Below are positions 47,840 to 56,409 of a stretch of 64,000 bases of DNA, piece by piece. Where the stretch lies: assembly GCF_003012935.1 (NCBI RefSeq), contig NZ_PUDR01000011.1, positions 1 to 64,000 of the forward strand, read 5' to 3'. Each line of letters opens with the position of its first letter. Position 1 is the stretch's first letter. The notes under the pieces are model-generated. The model saw only the letters and a list, made by a program, of their open reading frames with translations, was not told the DNA's origin and made no database searches. This DNA comes from Pannonibacter carbonis. Lineage in GTDB: Bacteria > Pseudomonadota > Alphaproteobacteria > Rhizobiales > Stappiaceae. The position numbers and the translations under genes were made by a program.

Positions 47840-47864
47840 GGCTGCGAAGCACCGACACAAAAAG

Positions 47865-47892
47865 ACGCCCGGCCTCCCCCGGGCGTTTTTTT
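47865..47892 (+). terminator. Intrinsic terminator after the 38-residue protein gene
   Basis: ACGCCCGG (47865-47872) pairs with CCGGGCGT (47879-47886) around a CCTCCC loop and is followed by seven T. Confidence 0.9.
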
Positions 47893-47943
47893 ATGGGCAC
47901 GCGGCAGGGCTTTTTCCTTGACCGGCGCGTGCTGACAGCGAAC

Positions 47944-48864
47944 ATGCGGCCCATGTTTCGACTGGCGCATTTTTCCGACCCGCATCTTGGCCCCCTGCCG
48001 GACCCGAGCCTCTGGCAACTCGCTTCCAAACGCGTGCTCGGCTTCGTCAACTGGCGCCGCAACCGGTTGCGCGCCATGGGCGGCGATACGCTCGCCCGGC
48101 TGCTCGACGACATGGAAGCGGCCGAACCCGACCACATCGCCCTGACCGGCGACCTCGTCAACATCGCCCTGCCGGCCGAAATCAGCGCGGCCCGCGACTG
48201 GCTCACCGCCGTCGCGGCGCCGGACCGGTTGTCCGTGGTGCCCGGCAACCACGATGCCTATGTGCCCGGCGCACTCCGCAGCGCGATGCAGGCCTGGCAC
48301 GCCTACATGACCGGCGACGACAGCGCCATGACACAGCATGGCGCAGCGCACTTCCCCTATTTGAGGCGGCGCGGGCCGGTTGCCATCATCGGGGTCTCGA
48401 CGGCCAAGGCCACCGCGCCCGGCTTTGCCTCCGGACGGGTCGGCGTGCGCCAGACGCGGCGGTTGATGCAGATGCTGGATATGCTGGGTAAGGAGCAGGT
48501 GTTTCGGGTGGTGCTGATCCACCATCCGCCGTTCAAAGGCGCGACGAGCTGGTACAAGCGGCTGGAAGACGCATCCCGCGTGCGTGCTGCCGTCAAGCGC
48601 TCAGGCGCTGAACTGGTGCTGCATGGCCACACACATCTTGACAGCCGGACGGTGATCGAGGGGCCCAACGGGCCGGTCCCGGTCATCGGCGTACCGTCGG
48701 CCAGCCAGGGCCCGGGCGGGCGCAAGCCTGGCGCGCGCTACAACCTGTTCGACATTGCGCGCGGAAACGCCGGATGGATCTGCCATATGGAAGAACGCGG
48801 ATTTGTCGAGGCCGGTGGCGGAATCGAGGTCATCGACCGGCTGAACCTGACCATCCCCGGATAG
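47944..48864 (+). CDS. Calcineurin-like metallophosphoesterase
   Basis: 306 residues with all five metallophosphoesterase motifs: SDPHLG (about 10-15, a DxH with Asp and His ligands), LTGDLVN, VPGNHDAY, IHHPP and HGHTH. The enzyme hydrolyses phosphoesters with a two-metal centre; the class III cyclic-nucleotide phosphodiesterase branch is closest, but the substrate is not known. ATG 47944 is used; ATG 47953 (MFRLAHFSDPH) is equally possible. A start at 47893 would lie inside the terminator hairpin. Confidence 0.92.
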   Translation: MRPMFRLAHFSDPHLGPLPDPSLWQLASKRVLGFVNWRRNRLRAMGGDTLARLLDDMEAAEPDHIALTGDLVNIALPAEISAARDWLTAVAAPDRLSVVPGNHDAYVPGALRSAMQAWHAYMTGDDSAMTQHGAAHFPYLRRRGPVAIIGVSTAKATAPGFASGRVGVRQTRRLMQMLDMLGKEQVFRVVLIHHPPFKGATSWYKRLEDASRVRAAVKRSGAELVLHGHTHLDSRTVIEGPNGPVPVIGVPSASQGPGGRKPGARYNLFDIARGNAGWICHMEERGFVEAGGGIEVIDRLNLTIPG

Positions 48865-48883
48865 GTTCTTGAATGGGCAGCCC

Positions 48884-49480
48884 TTACCCCATCGGGTTGG
48901 CGAACCAGGCATAGGCGATGAGGCCGATCATGCCGGCAAGGATGCCGCCGAGAAAGGCGACAAGCACCGGACCCCAGATCACGCCACCCCGTGCCGCAGC
49001 GGCAGGCTGACCGTTGATGGCCGCCTTCATGCGCTTGTCGAGCCAGTCGCCCTCAAGGGCCCGCTCGCGCTCGATGATGCGCTCGGCGATATATTCCGTG
49101 ACGCAGTCGGCCATGTCGTCGATGTCCGCGGTTTCGAGGATCACGACACGGCCAAGCCTTGTGTCCTTCAGGAAGCGGTAGGTGCGCCGGTCTCCGGCCA
49201 CGGCAATGTGGCTTGTCATGTCGATCCACAGGCGCGGCGTCGTGCCCGGGACGATCTGGAACGAGAACTGGTCGTCGTTCTCGGGCACTTCCTTGAACAC
49301 ATCGGTCAGCTCGTCGGCGAGCATCTCCAGCCGCGTGCGTTCGGTCTCCTGCAGCTCGATCACCACATCGGCCCGCTCGGCCTCGCCAAGGCGGACCTTG
49401 CGGATTGCATCGCGCAGGTTTCGCACCTTTGCGTGGGGCACGACATTCGTCGGTGAACCGCTGGTCTGTTCGTTGGCCAT
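48884..49480 (-). CDS. Conserved hypothetical protein with C-terminal membrane anchor
   Basis: 198 residues, family not recognised. A soluble N-terminal domain (about 1-160) rich in charged residues includes LRDAIRKVRLGEAERADVVIELQE and a beta-rich middle (PGTTPRLWIDMTSHIAVAGDRRTYRFLKDT, about residues 78-107). A single transmembrane helix (about 168-190, GPVLVAFLGGILAGMIGLIA) ends four residues from a short tail, giving tail-anchored topology. The ATG at 49480 has a weak site. TTAA-N7-TTTACCC at 49511 is CtrA-like. Confidence 0.8.
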   Translation of the reverse strand: MANEQTSGSPTNVVPHAKVRNLRDAIRKVRLGEAERADVVIELQETERTRLEMLADELTDVFKEVPENDDQFSFQIVPGTTPRLWIDMTSHIAVAGDRRTYRFLKDTRLGRVVILETADIDDMADCVTEYIAERIIERERALEGDWLDKRMKAAINGQPAAAARGGVIWGPVLVAFLGGILAGMIGLIAYAWFANPMG

Positions 49481-49510
49481 GGTGATTCCAGGTTGAGGAC
49501 GTCGCTTTTG

Positions 49511-49529
49511 TTAAGCGGACTTTTACCCA
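49511..49529. promoter_or_regulatory. CtrA-like site upstream of the 198-residue protein gene
   Basis: TTAA (49511-49514) - N7 - TTTACCCA (49522-49529) differs from the CtrA consensus TTAA-N7-TTAACCAT at three positions in the second part. More TTAA elements at six-base spacing occur at 49600-49626. It is suggestive only. Confidence 0.35.
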
Positions 49530-49652
49530 ATTGCGCGGCAGTTAAAACCGCACTGACCGGCCCCCCGGCACTCGTCCACCGGCAATGTCGGCAGTTTGGT
49601 TAACCCTTCTTAAGACATTTTAACCGTTACCGCCAGCGCTGGGGCCGGCAGT

Positions 49653-50267
49653 TCACCGATCCGGCCGGATGATCGGCAGATGCGGGCCGACGCTGTCCGG
49701 CAACAGGCCGGAAAGGCGCGGGTCATCGATGACTTCCAGCGCGCGACGGTAAGGCGTGAACCCGCTGGCACAATAAAAGCCAAGCGCCGCCGGACTGTCG
49801 CCAGTGCAAGTGTGCACATAGAAGCGCCGCGTTTCGGGCCGCGCCCAGGCCATGTCCAGCCCCGCTTCCATCAGCCAACGGCCAAGGCCGCGACCTGTTT
49901 CCTGCGGCACCAGGCCGAAAAAGGCCAGTTCCACATTGGCCGGATCAGCATAGTCAAGTTCAAGCAACCCCACAGGCCGGCCATCCGCAACGGCAACGTG
50001 GATGGTCCGGGTCTCTTGCGCCAGGATCGCAGCAAGCCGGCCACGCGGCATCAGGAGGCGGGAGAACCAGAGCCATTCGTCGCCAATGGCGCGAAACAGC
50101 GGCAGGTATGTTTCTGGATCCGGCTTTTCCCAACGGGTCAACGTGACGCCCTCCGGAGCGCGCGAAAGCCGCGGGGCCGGCCGGGCAAACATCTCGAGAT
50201 AGGTGACAACAAAGGCGATCTTGCCGGGCGGAAGATCTGTGTATCCGTTCAAATTGAGGGCGGTCAT
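49653..50267 (-). CDS. GNAT-family N-acetyltransferase
   Basis: 204 residues. The acetyl-CoA-binding motif lies in GLVPQETGRGLGRWLMEAGL (about 119-138), followed by RFYVHTCTGDSPAALGFYCASGF, a conserved GNAT end with Tyr. Family members of this length acetylate amines on small molecules or proteins. ATG 50267 has AGGAC nearby; a longer start at 50318 is not supported. The 145 bases between this gene and the divergent 92-residue gene hold a full CtrA consensus site. Confidence 0.9.
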   Translation of the reverse strand: MTALNLNGYTDLPPGKIAFVVTYLEMFARPAPRLSRAPEGVTLTRWEKPDPETYLPLFRAIGDEWLWFSRLLMPRGRLAAILAQETRTIHVAVADGRPVGLLELDYADPANVELAFFGLVPQETGRGLGRWLMEAGLDMAWARPETRRFYVHTCTGDSPAALGFYCASGFTPYRRALEVIDDPRLSGLLPDSVGPHLPIIRPDR

Positions 50268-50374
50268 GAAAAGTCCTGGAGGGTTCTGGCGAGTCCTTGG
50301 GGGCGCAAACAAGACCATCGCTTAGCACCCGCCGCCGACAACCGACAACCGGCATTTGACGCAGATTGCGACCA

Positions 50375-50393
50375 TTAACCCTGTGTTAACCAT
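50375..50393. promoter_or_regulatory. Full-consensus CtrA-binding site
   Basis: TTAA (50375-50378) - CCCTGTG - TTAACCAT (50386-50393) matches the CtrA consensus TTAA-N7-TTAACCAT at every position. It lies 20 bases before the ATG of the 92-residue gene and 108 bases upstream of the divergent GNAT start. Confidence 0.8.
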
Positions 50394-50412
50394 ATGTGCC
50401 CAGCATGAAGGC

Positions 50413-50691
50413 ATGGCAAAGATCGGAAACAATTTCGGTAACAAATTCGGAGGCAGGTCCGGCAACAAGTTCGGGCAGCAGAAAGAACGTGTCACTCTCA
50501 AGGACTACAATGACGCCTGGGCGACTGTCCGCAGAAAATCGATCGAGAAGACCAAGGCGTTGTCGCAGGAAGTCCAGAACTCAATCTACCAGACGACTGT
50601 GACGGTCAGCCAGCAGCAGACATATGATGCCTTCCAGGGCAACAATATCAGCACCGCTTCAGCACTGTCCCGTCTGAACATCCTGGTCTGA
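50413..50691 (+). CDS. Hypothetical 92-residue protein with CtrA site at its start
   Basis: Not recognised. The N terminus has a Gly/Asn/Phe repeat (NNFGNKFGGRSGNKFGQQ), followed by a helical region (VTLKDYNDAWATVRRKSIEK) and a polar, Gln/Ser/Thr-rich C terminus that ends ASALSRLNILV. It has no signal peptide or membrane helix. ATG 50413 is chosen because an upstream start at 50356 would place the perfect CtrA site inside the coding sequence; AAGG sits just before ATG. The gene is convergent with flhA, 35 bases away, so a flagellar or cell-cycle role is plausible but inferred. Confidence 0.75.
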   Translation: MAKIGNNFGNKFGGRSGNKFGQQKERVTLKDYNDAWATVRRKSIEKTKALSQEVQNSIYQTTVTVSQQQTYDAFQGNNISTASALSRLNILV

Positions 50692-50726
50692 CGCGCCTCA
50701 GCCTGAACCACATCCCTGCCCCCGCC

Positions 50727-52880
50727 TCAGATTGATCCGATTGTCTTCAGCTTGACGCGCGGATGCACCTCGTTCTGGCTCATCACGGTCGTGTGGGCGC
50801 GGAAGCGTTCGACAATCGAGCGGACGAAGGGACGGGTTTGCGGTGAAGTCAGAAGCACCGGCACTTCGCCCTGCTGCGCCGCCTTTTCAAAGGCATCACG
50901 CACCAGCGTGACGAACTCCTGCAGTTTCGACGGCTGCATCGCCAGCTGACGGTCATCCCCTTCCCCGACAATCGCCTCGATGAAGGACTGCTCCCATCGC
51001 GGGGACAGGGAGACAAGCGGCAAATACCCCCCCGGCGACATGTTGGCCGCACAGATCTGGCGGGCCAGCCGCGTGCGCACATGCTCGGCGATGGTGTTGG
51101 TATTGCGGGTGAAGCCGGCGGCTTCGGCGACGCCTTCCAGAATTGTGCCGAGATCGCGCACGGAGATGCGTTCGCCCAGCAAGGTCTGCAGCACGCGCTG
51201 GATGCCAGAGACGGTGATCTGGGACGGGATCAGGTCCTCGACCAGCTTGGCCTGCTCCCCTTTCAACTCCTTCAGCAACTTCTGCACATCGGCATAGGTG
51301 AGCAGTTCGGCGACATTGGCCTTGATGGTCTCGGTCAGATGCGTCGACAGGACGGTCGCGGGATCGACAACGGTGTAACCGCGAAGGGACGCATCCTCGC
51401 GATAGATCGCCTCGACCCAGGTGGCCGGGAGGCCGAAAGTCGGCTCGGTGGTGTTGGTGCCGGGGATCTTCACCTGGCCGCCAGCCGGATCCATGACCAT
51501 GAAACGGTTGGGGAACAGCATGCCCTTGCCGGCATCCACTTCCTTGACCTTGATCGTGTAATCATTGGCGCCGAGCTGAATGTTGTCGAGGATGCGCACC
51601 GGCGGCATGATGATGCCCATATCGGCCGCGACCTGCCGGCGCAGGGCCTTGATCTGCTCGGTGAGTTGATCCGGCTGCCCGGTCTGCTGGCCGTTGATCA
51701 GGGGCAGGAGCGCATAGCCAAGCTCGATGCGCAGTTCGTCCATCTTGAGGGCGTCGGTGATCGGTGGTTCGGGAACCGGCTTCGGGGCGGCCTCGACAGC
51801 CTTGACCGCCGCAGCCTGGAAGGCCGTCACCTTTTTCGCGTTGCCCGCCTTGACCGCCAGCCAGCCGGCCAACGCCGCAAGCCCCAGGAACGGCACCATG
51901 GGAATGCCGGGCAGCATTGCCAATGCCACCATGACGAAGGACGACATGCCCAATGCCTTGGGATAGCCGGTGAACTGCGCGACCAGCGCCTTGTCGGCCG
52001 AGCCGCTGACGCCAGCCTTGGAGACGAGAATGCCGGCGGCAGTGGAGACGATGAGCGCAGGGATCTGCGACACCAGACCGTCGCCCACGGTCAGGATCGT
52101 GTAGTTCTGCGCCGCTTCGCCAAAGGTAAGCCCCATCTGGGCCACACCAATGACGATGCCGCCGATGACATTGATGAAGGTGATGAGCAGACCGGCGATG
52201 GCATCGCCGCGCACGAATTTCGAGGCACCGTCCATGGAGCCAAAGAAGGTGCTTTCCTCCTCCAGTTCCTTGCGCCGGCGCTTGGCCTCCGTCTCGTCGA
52301 TCAGTCCGGACGACAGGTCGGCATCGATGGCCATCTGCTTGCCGGGCATGGCGTCCAGGGTGAAGCGCGCTGCAACTTCAGCGATACGCCCGGAACCTTT
52401 GGTGATGACGATGAAGTTCACGATCACCAGAATGGCGAAGACGATGATGCCGATGACGAAGTTTCCGCCCATGACGAACTTGCCGAAGGACTGAATCACC
52501 TGACCGGCTGCCCCGGTCCCCTCATGTCCTCCGGCCAGGATAAGACGGGTCGAGGCCAGGTTGAGTGCCAGGCGCAGCATCGTCGAGATCAGCAGGACTG
52601 TCGGAAAGGACGAGAACTCAAGCGGCTTCTGGATGAACAGGCCCGTCATCAGGATCATCACCGACAGGATGATCGAGATCGCCAGAAAGAAGTCCAGCAA
52701 CATCGCCGGCATCGGCATGATGAGCATCACGAGGATAACCATCACGCCGACCGCCAGGCCGATATCGCCCTTGCGGATGGAATCCAGGAACTCGCCAGCC
52801 GACGGCAAGCCGAAGCTGGGCACGGCCGGCGGGCGCGGCGGTGTCGGCGGTGTCGGCTCGTTGGCGGACGTATCGGTCAT
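50727..52880 (-). CDS. flhA: Flagellar export-gate protein FlhA
   Basis: 717 residues. The N-terminal half (about 40-340) has eight transmembrane helices and the FHIPEP region, seen here as FLAISIILSVMILMTGLFI and FSSFPTVLLISTMLRLALNLASTR (regions at about 62-107). The cytoplasmic C-terminal half (about 360-717) is the nonameric ring that docks chaperone-substrate complexes. It is the last gene of the minus-strand operon fliF-fliG-fliH-fliN-flbD-flhA, 31 bases after flbD. Confidence 0.97.
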   Translation of the reverse strand: MTDTSANEPTPPTPPRPPAVPSFGLPSAGEFLDSIRKGDIGLAVGVMVILVMLIMPMPAMLLDFFLAISIILSVMILMTGLFIQKPLEFSSFPTVLLISTMLRLALNLASTRLILAGGHEGTGAAGQVIQSFGKFVMGGNFVIGIIVFAILVIVNFIVITKGSGRIAEVAARFTLDAMPGKQMAIDADLSSGLIDETEAKRRRKELEEESTFFGSMDGASKFVRGDAIAGLLITFINVIGGIVIGVAQMGLTFGEAAQNYTILTVGDGLVSQIPALIVSTAAGILVSKAGVSGSADKALVAQFTGYPKALGMSSFVMVALAMLPGIPMVPFLGLAALAGWLAVKAGNAKKVTAFQAAAVKAVEAAPKPVPEPPITDALKMDELRIELGYALLPLINGQQTGQPDQLTEQIKALRRQVAADMGIIMPPVRILDNIQLGANDYTIKVKEVDAGKGMLFPNRFMVMDPAGGQVKIPGTNTTEPTFGLPATWVEAIYREDASLRGYTVVDPATVLSTHLTETIKANVAELLTYADVQKLLKELKGEQAKLVEDLIPSQITVSGIQRVLQTLLGERISVRDLGTILEGVAEAAGFTRNTNTIAEHVRTRLARQICAANMSPGGYLPLVSLSPRWEQSFIEAIVGEGDDRQLAMQPSKLQEFVTLVRDAFEKAAQQGEVPVLLTSPQTRPFVRSIVERFRAHTTVMSQNEVHPRVKLKTIGSI

Positions 52881-52911
52881 GGGGTGCCCCTGGCCTGCCC
52901 TGGTTCAGTGG

Positions 52912-54267
52912 TCACGCGCCACGCGCCTCGCCGGGCCCCGGCACCAGGACGCCTTCGTCCATGTACTGGTTCAGCTTGTTGCGCAGGGTGCGGATCGAAA
53001 TGCCGAGAATCTTGGCGGCATGAGTGCGATTGCCAAGACAATGATCGAGGGTGTCGAGAATGAGATCCTTCTCGACATCGGCCACCGTGCGGCCAACGAG
53101 GGAACGCGAGACCGCCTCCGCTGTCTCTACGGCCCGTTCCACCGGGCTGCGGGTCACGGTGAGCGGACTGCCGTCCGGCATGCGGATCGCGTCGACGCCG
53201 ATCTCGGGACCGTTGGCGAGCAAGATTGCCCGGTGCATGGTGTTTTCCAGCTCGCGCACATTGCCCGGCCAGGGATTCCCGGTGAGGGCACGCCGCGCAT
53301 CGGCGCTGATTGGCCGGTCCGGAAGGCCATTCGCCTGGGCATAGTGGCGGGCAAAATAGCTGGCCAGTTCCAGGACATCCGCCGGACGGTTGCGCAGCGG
53401 CGGCAGCTTGAGATTGACCACATTGAGGCGGAACAGAAGATCCTCGCGGAATGTGCCCTGACGGACACTGTCCGCAAGATCCCGGTTCGACGTAGCAATG
53501 ATGCGGATGTCGACAGGGACGGGACGCGTACCGCCAACCCGGTCGATCACCCGTTCCTGGATCGCGCGCAGGAGCTTGGCCTGCAGGCGGACGTCCATCT
53601 CCGAGATTTCGTCCAGCAGCAGCGTGCCGCCATCGGCTTCCTCGAACTTTCCGACACGGCGGGCAACAGCCCCGGTGAAGGCGCCCTTCTCATGGCCAAA
53701 CAGTTCGGATTCCAGCAGTTGCTCCGGGATCGCAGCGCAGTTGATGGAGATGAACGGCTTGCCCGAGCGCGAGGACGAACGGTGGACGTGCCGCGCGATG
53801 ACTTCCTTGCCGGTACCGGACTCGCCGGTGATCAGGATCGAGGCATCAGAGGGGGCAACCTGCTCGGCCAGTTTCACCACCGCCGCCATCGCCTCGTCGC
53901 GGTAGATGAGATCGCCGCGCTCCTGGGCGACAGCGGCCAGAACGGCCGCGATCATCTCCGGATCCGGCGGCAGCGGGATGTATTCCTTGGCTCCGGCACG
54001 AATGGCGGCAACAGCCGCGCGGGCGTCGGTCTCGACACCGCAGGCGACAATCGGCACGTGGATGCGCTCATCGGCAAGGCTTGCGAGAAGCGCGGCGATG
54101 TCGAGCTTCACGTCCACCATCAGCAGATCCGCGCCGCGGCCCGACCGCAGCACCTTCAGAGCGCCCTCAGCATCCTCGGCATGGGTCACCTGGGCACCGC
54201 GCTGCATCGCGATCCTGGAAGCCGTGGTCAGCTGACCACCCAGCGTGCCAACAATCAGCAAGCGCAT
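52912..54267 (-). CDS. flbD: Flagellar sigma-54 activator FlbD with degenerate receiver
   Basis: 451 residues: a receiver-like domain (about 1-115), an AAA+ domain (about 125-365) with Walker A GESGTGKE, the sigma-54 contact loop GAFTGA and Walker B GGTLLLDEI, and a C-terminal Fis-type HTH (LGNRTHAAKILGISIRTLRNKL). The receiver keeps Asp52 but lacks the acidic pair of strand 1 (LLIVGTLGG) and the conserved Lys (YIPLP), as in Caulobacter FlbD, which is controlled by FliX and flagellar assembly. Position after fliN matches the Caulobacter fliF operon. It should activate sigma-54 flagellar genes. Confidence 0.95.
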   Translation of the reverse strand: MRLLIVGTLGGQLTTASRIAMQRGAQVTHAEDAEGALKVLRSGRGADLLMVDVKLDIAALLASLADERIHVPIVACGVETDARAAVAAIRAGAKEYIPLPPDPEMIAAVLAAVAQERGDLIYRDEAMAAVVKLAEQVAPSDASILITGESGTGKEVIARHVHRSSSRSGKPFISINCAAIPEQLLESELFGHEKGAFTGAVARRVGKFEEADGGTLLLDEISEMDVRLQAKLLRAIQERVIDRVGGTRPVPVDIRIIATSNRDLADSVRQGTFREDLLFRLNVVNLKLPPLRNRPADVLELASYFARHYAQANGLPDRPISADARRALTGNPWPGNVRELENTMHRAILLANGPEIGVDAIRMPDGSPLTVTRSPVERAVETAEAVSRSLVGRTVADVEKDLILDTLDHCLGNRTHAAKILGISIRTLRNKLNQYMDEGVLVPGPGEARGA

Positions 54268-54288
54268 CGTCGTCTCCTGCTCAAGCTC

Positions 54289-54630
54289 TTAGCGCTCGGC
54301 CTTGATCATTTCCGTCATGGTCACGCCGAGCTTGTCCTCGACGAGCACCACTTCCCCACGTGCCACAAGGCGGTCGTTGACATAGATGTCGATCGCCTCG
54401 CCAACCTTGCGATCCAGCTCGAGAACGGTCCCCGACGCCAGCTTCAGAAGGTCAGATACATGCAGCCTCGAGTGCCCCAGCACGGCAGAAATCCGCACTG
54501 GAACATCGAACACCGCCTCAAGATCCGCCGCTGACTGCGCGGTCCCGGCGTTTTCATCCCGCTCGTCGCGGCGCCGGCCTTGCGGCGAGAGTTCATCGAG
54601 CTGAATGCCGCGATCACTGTCACTGGTCAT
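54289..54630 (-). CDS. fliN: Flagellar motor switch protein FliN
   Basis: 113 residues. The charged N-terminal 35 residues are variable; the SpoA domain (about 37-110) is typical: DVPVRISAVLGHSRLHVSDLL, then GTVLELDRKVGEAIDIYVND and LVARGEVVLVEDKLGVTMTEM (shown as regions). FliN forms the bottom of the cytoplasmic C ring and binds FliH for export. The start overlaps the preceding fliH stop by four bases, and flbD follows after 21 bases. Confidence 0.96.
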   Translation of the reverse strand: MTSDSDRGIQLDELSPQGRRRDERDENAGTAQSAADLEAVFDVPVRISAVLGHSRLHVSDLLKLASGTVLELDRKVGEAIDIYVNDRLVARGEVVLVEDKLGVTMTEMIKAER

Positions 54631-55331
54631 GCTTCAGTCTCCCTGGCCCCTGCGACGGCAGCCTGCCGGGTTCGTGCCCGTGCAGCGGCCTTGGCCTCGA
54701 AATAGTTGCGAATGGACAGGTCGACTTGCGCCTCGACCGCCTTGCGGTCACGCATGATGCCGCCATCGGCCCATTCAATCCGGCAATCGCCCCGTGCAAT
54801 CTCCGGCTCGCCCAGAAGGACGAGACGCCCGTCAAAGCCCTTTTCCCGCACCACGGGGTCAAGCCGCGCCTTGAGCGGCTCCACATCCCGCTCCGCCACC
54901 CGGATCACCAGATGCGGCGCCTGCCGCAACGGGCCGAGGCATTCCGACACCAGCGCCACGGTTTCACCCAGCGGATTGCGGGCAATCAGATGGGCGCTCA
55001 GACGGCGCGCGACCAGGAATGCCAGCGTCACCGCGTCCTTCTCGGTCTCCTCGCGCGCCTCGTCGAGTGCCCCCAGCAGGCGGGAGACGACCTGGACCAG
55101 GTCGCCAACCTGATCGACCAGGCGACGCTCCTCTCCGGACCGCCCCTCCATCAGCCCTTCCGCGTGCCCCTGGCGACGTGCGTCCTCACGGGCGGCGGCG
55201 ATCAGACGTTCGTGCTCGGCCACGGTCATCATCGGTTCGACGGGTTCCGGCGGCGCCGTTTCCTTGGGCACCTCCGGTACGTTGAAATTCTTGTCGAACA
55301 AGAACTTCGACGGTTTGCTCAGGCGTGACAT
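54627..55331 (-). CDS. fliH: FliH / FlbE-type flagellar export regulator
   Basis: 234 residues between fliG and fliN, where Caulobacter has flbE. The N-terminal 40 residues (MSRLSKPSKFLFDKNFNVPE) are a conserved FlbE-like start, the middle has Ala/Glu/Arg-rich coiled-coil, and the C-terminal domain (about 100-215) has the FliH pattern with DCRIEWADGGIMRDRKAVEAQV. FliH controls the FliI ATPase and links it to FliN. Sequence divergence from enteric FliH is high, so the name rests on position and the C-terminal pattern. Confidence 0.88.
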   Translation of the reverse strand: MSRLSKPSKFLFDKNFNVPEVPKETAPPEPVEPMMTVAEHERLIAAAREDARRQGHAEGLMEGRSGEERRLVDQVGDLVQVVSRLLGALDEAREETEKDAVTLAFLVARRLSAHLIARNPLGETVALVSECLGPLRQAPHLVIRVAERDVEPLKARLDPVVREKGFDGRLVLLGEPEIARGDCRIEWADGGIMRDRKAVEAQVDLSIRNYFEAKAAARARTRQAAVAGARETEA

Positions 55332-55356
55332 ACGCTGATCCTAAGGTTGCCCGAGA

Positions 55357-56406
55357 TCAATAGATGATCTCGTCGTCATTCTTCGACTTCGAAATCATGA
55401 GTTCGCCGCGTGCAGCGAGATCCTTTGCGGTGTTGACCATGCCGGTCTGGGCTTCATCGACATCGCGCAGGCGAACCGGGCCGAGCGCCTCCATATCGTC
55501 CTGCAACATCTTGGCCGCACGGCCAGACATGTTGGAGAAGAAGAACTCGCGCACCGCATCGTTGGAGCCCTTGAGCGCGATCGCCAGCCGATCCTTCTCG
55601 ACGTTGCGCAGCAAGGTCTGGCAGCCGGCCGCATCGAGCTTCATCAGATCGTCGAAGGTGAACATCAGGTTCTTGATGCGTTCGGCAGACTCGCGGTTCT
55701 CTTCTTCCAGCGCCGCCAGGAAGCGGGCTTCCGTCTGGCGGTCGAAGTTGTTGAAGATGTCCGCCATCATCTCGTGGCTATCGCGGCGGCTGGTGTTGGT
55801 GAGGTTCGACATGAACTCCTTGCGCAGGGTCAGTTCGACCTTTTCCAGCACCTCCTTCTGCACCGCTTCCATGCGCAGCATGCGGTTGATCACCTCGAGC
55901 GCCAGATCTTCCGGCAAGATGCCGAGCACCTTGGCGGCATGATCGGGGTCAATCTTCGACAGCACGACGGCAACGGTCTGCGGGTATTCGTTCTTCAGGT
56001 AGTTGGCGAGAACGTTTTCCTGCACGTTGGAAAGTTTCTCCCACATGTTGCGGCCGGCAGGACCACGGATTTCCTCCATGATCGTCGCCACCTTGTCGCC
56101 GGGCAGGAAGGCAGCCAGCAGGCGCTCGGTCGCGTCCACATTGCCCATCAGCGATCCGCGCGACGACAGGCGGCGGACGAAATCGGCAAACAGGTCCTGC
56201 AACATGTTGGGTGTTACCGGGCCAAGCTTGGCCATGGCAGCAGAAATCTGGCGCACCTCGATCTCATCGAGACGGGCCCAGATCTGCTTGCCGTGCACTT
56301 CACCAAGCGCCAGCATGAGAACGGCCGCACGCTCCGCTCCTTTTAGCTCGCGCTCAATCCCGTCGTCGGAGACGGTCAGCTGGTTCTGAAGGGAATCCGT
56401 CGCCAT
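55357..56406 (-). CDS. fliG: Flagellar motor switch protein FliG
   Basis: 349 residues in three domains: N-terminal FliF-binding (about 20-110), middle (about 120-210) with [22 protein letters not shown], including the EHPQ-like motif as EYPQ, and C-terminal torque domain (about 220-340) with [22 protein letters not shown] and charged residues [10 protein letters not shown] and [16 protein letters not shown] that face the stators. It starts three bases before fliF ends, seen from the minus strand, and 25 bases separate it from fliH. All key parts are present. Confidence 0.97.
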   Translation of the reverse strand: MATDSLQNQLTVSDDGIERELKGAERAAVLMLALGEVHGKQIWARLDEIEVRQISAAMAKLGPVTPNMLQDLFADFVRRLSSRGSLMGNVDATERLLAAFLPGDKVATIMEEIRGPAGRNMWEKLSNVQENVLANYLKNEYPQTVAVVLSKIDPDHAAKVLGILPEDLALEVINRMLRMEAVQKEVLEKVELTLRKEFMSNLTNTSRRDSHEMMADIFNNFDRQTEARFLAALEEENRESAERIKNLMFTFDDLMKLDAAGCQTLLRNVEKDRLAIALKGSNDAVREFFFSNMSGRAAKMLQDDMEALGPVRLRDVDEAQTGMVNTAKDLAARGELMISKSKNDDEIIY

Positions 56407-56409
56407 ATC

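Noticed and set aside
51081-53063. 660-codon frame antisense to flhA
   Set aside because: FlhA on the other strand is unmistakable; the frame is a codon-position artefact.
52561-54534. 657-codon frame antisense to flbD and flhA
   Set aside because: It covers the flagellar operon in reverse and shows no family pattern.
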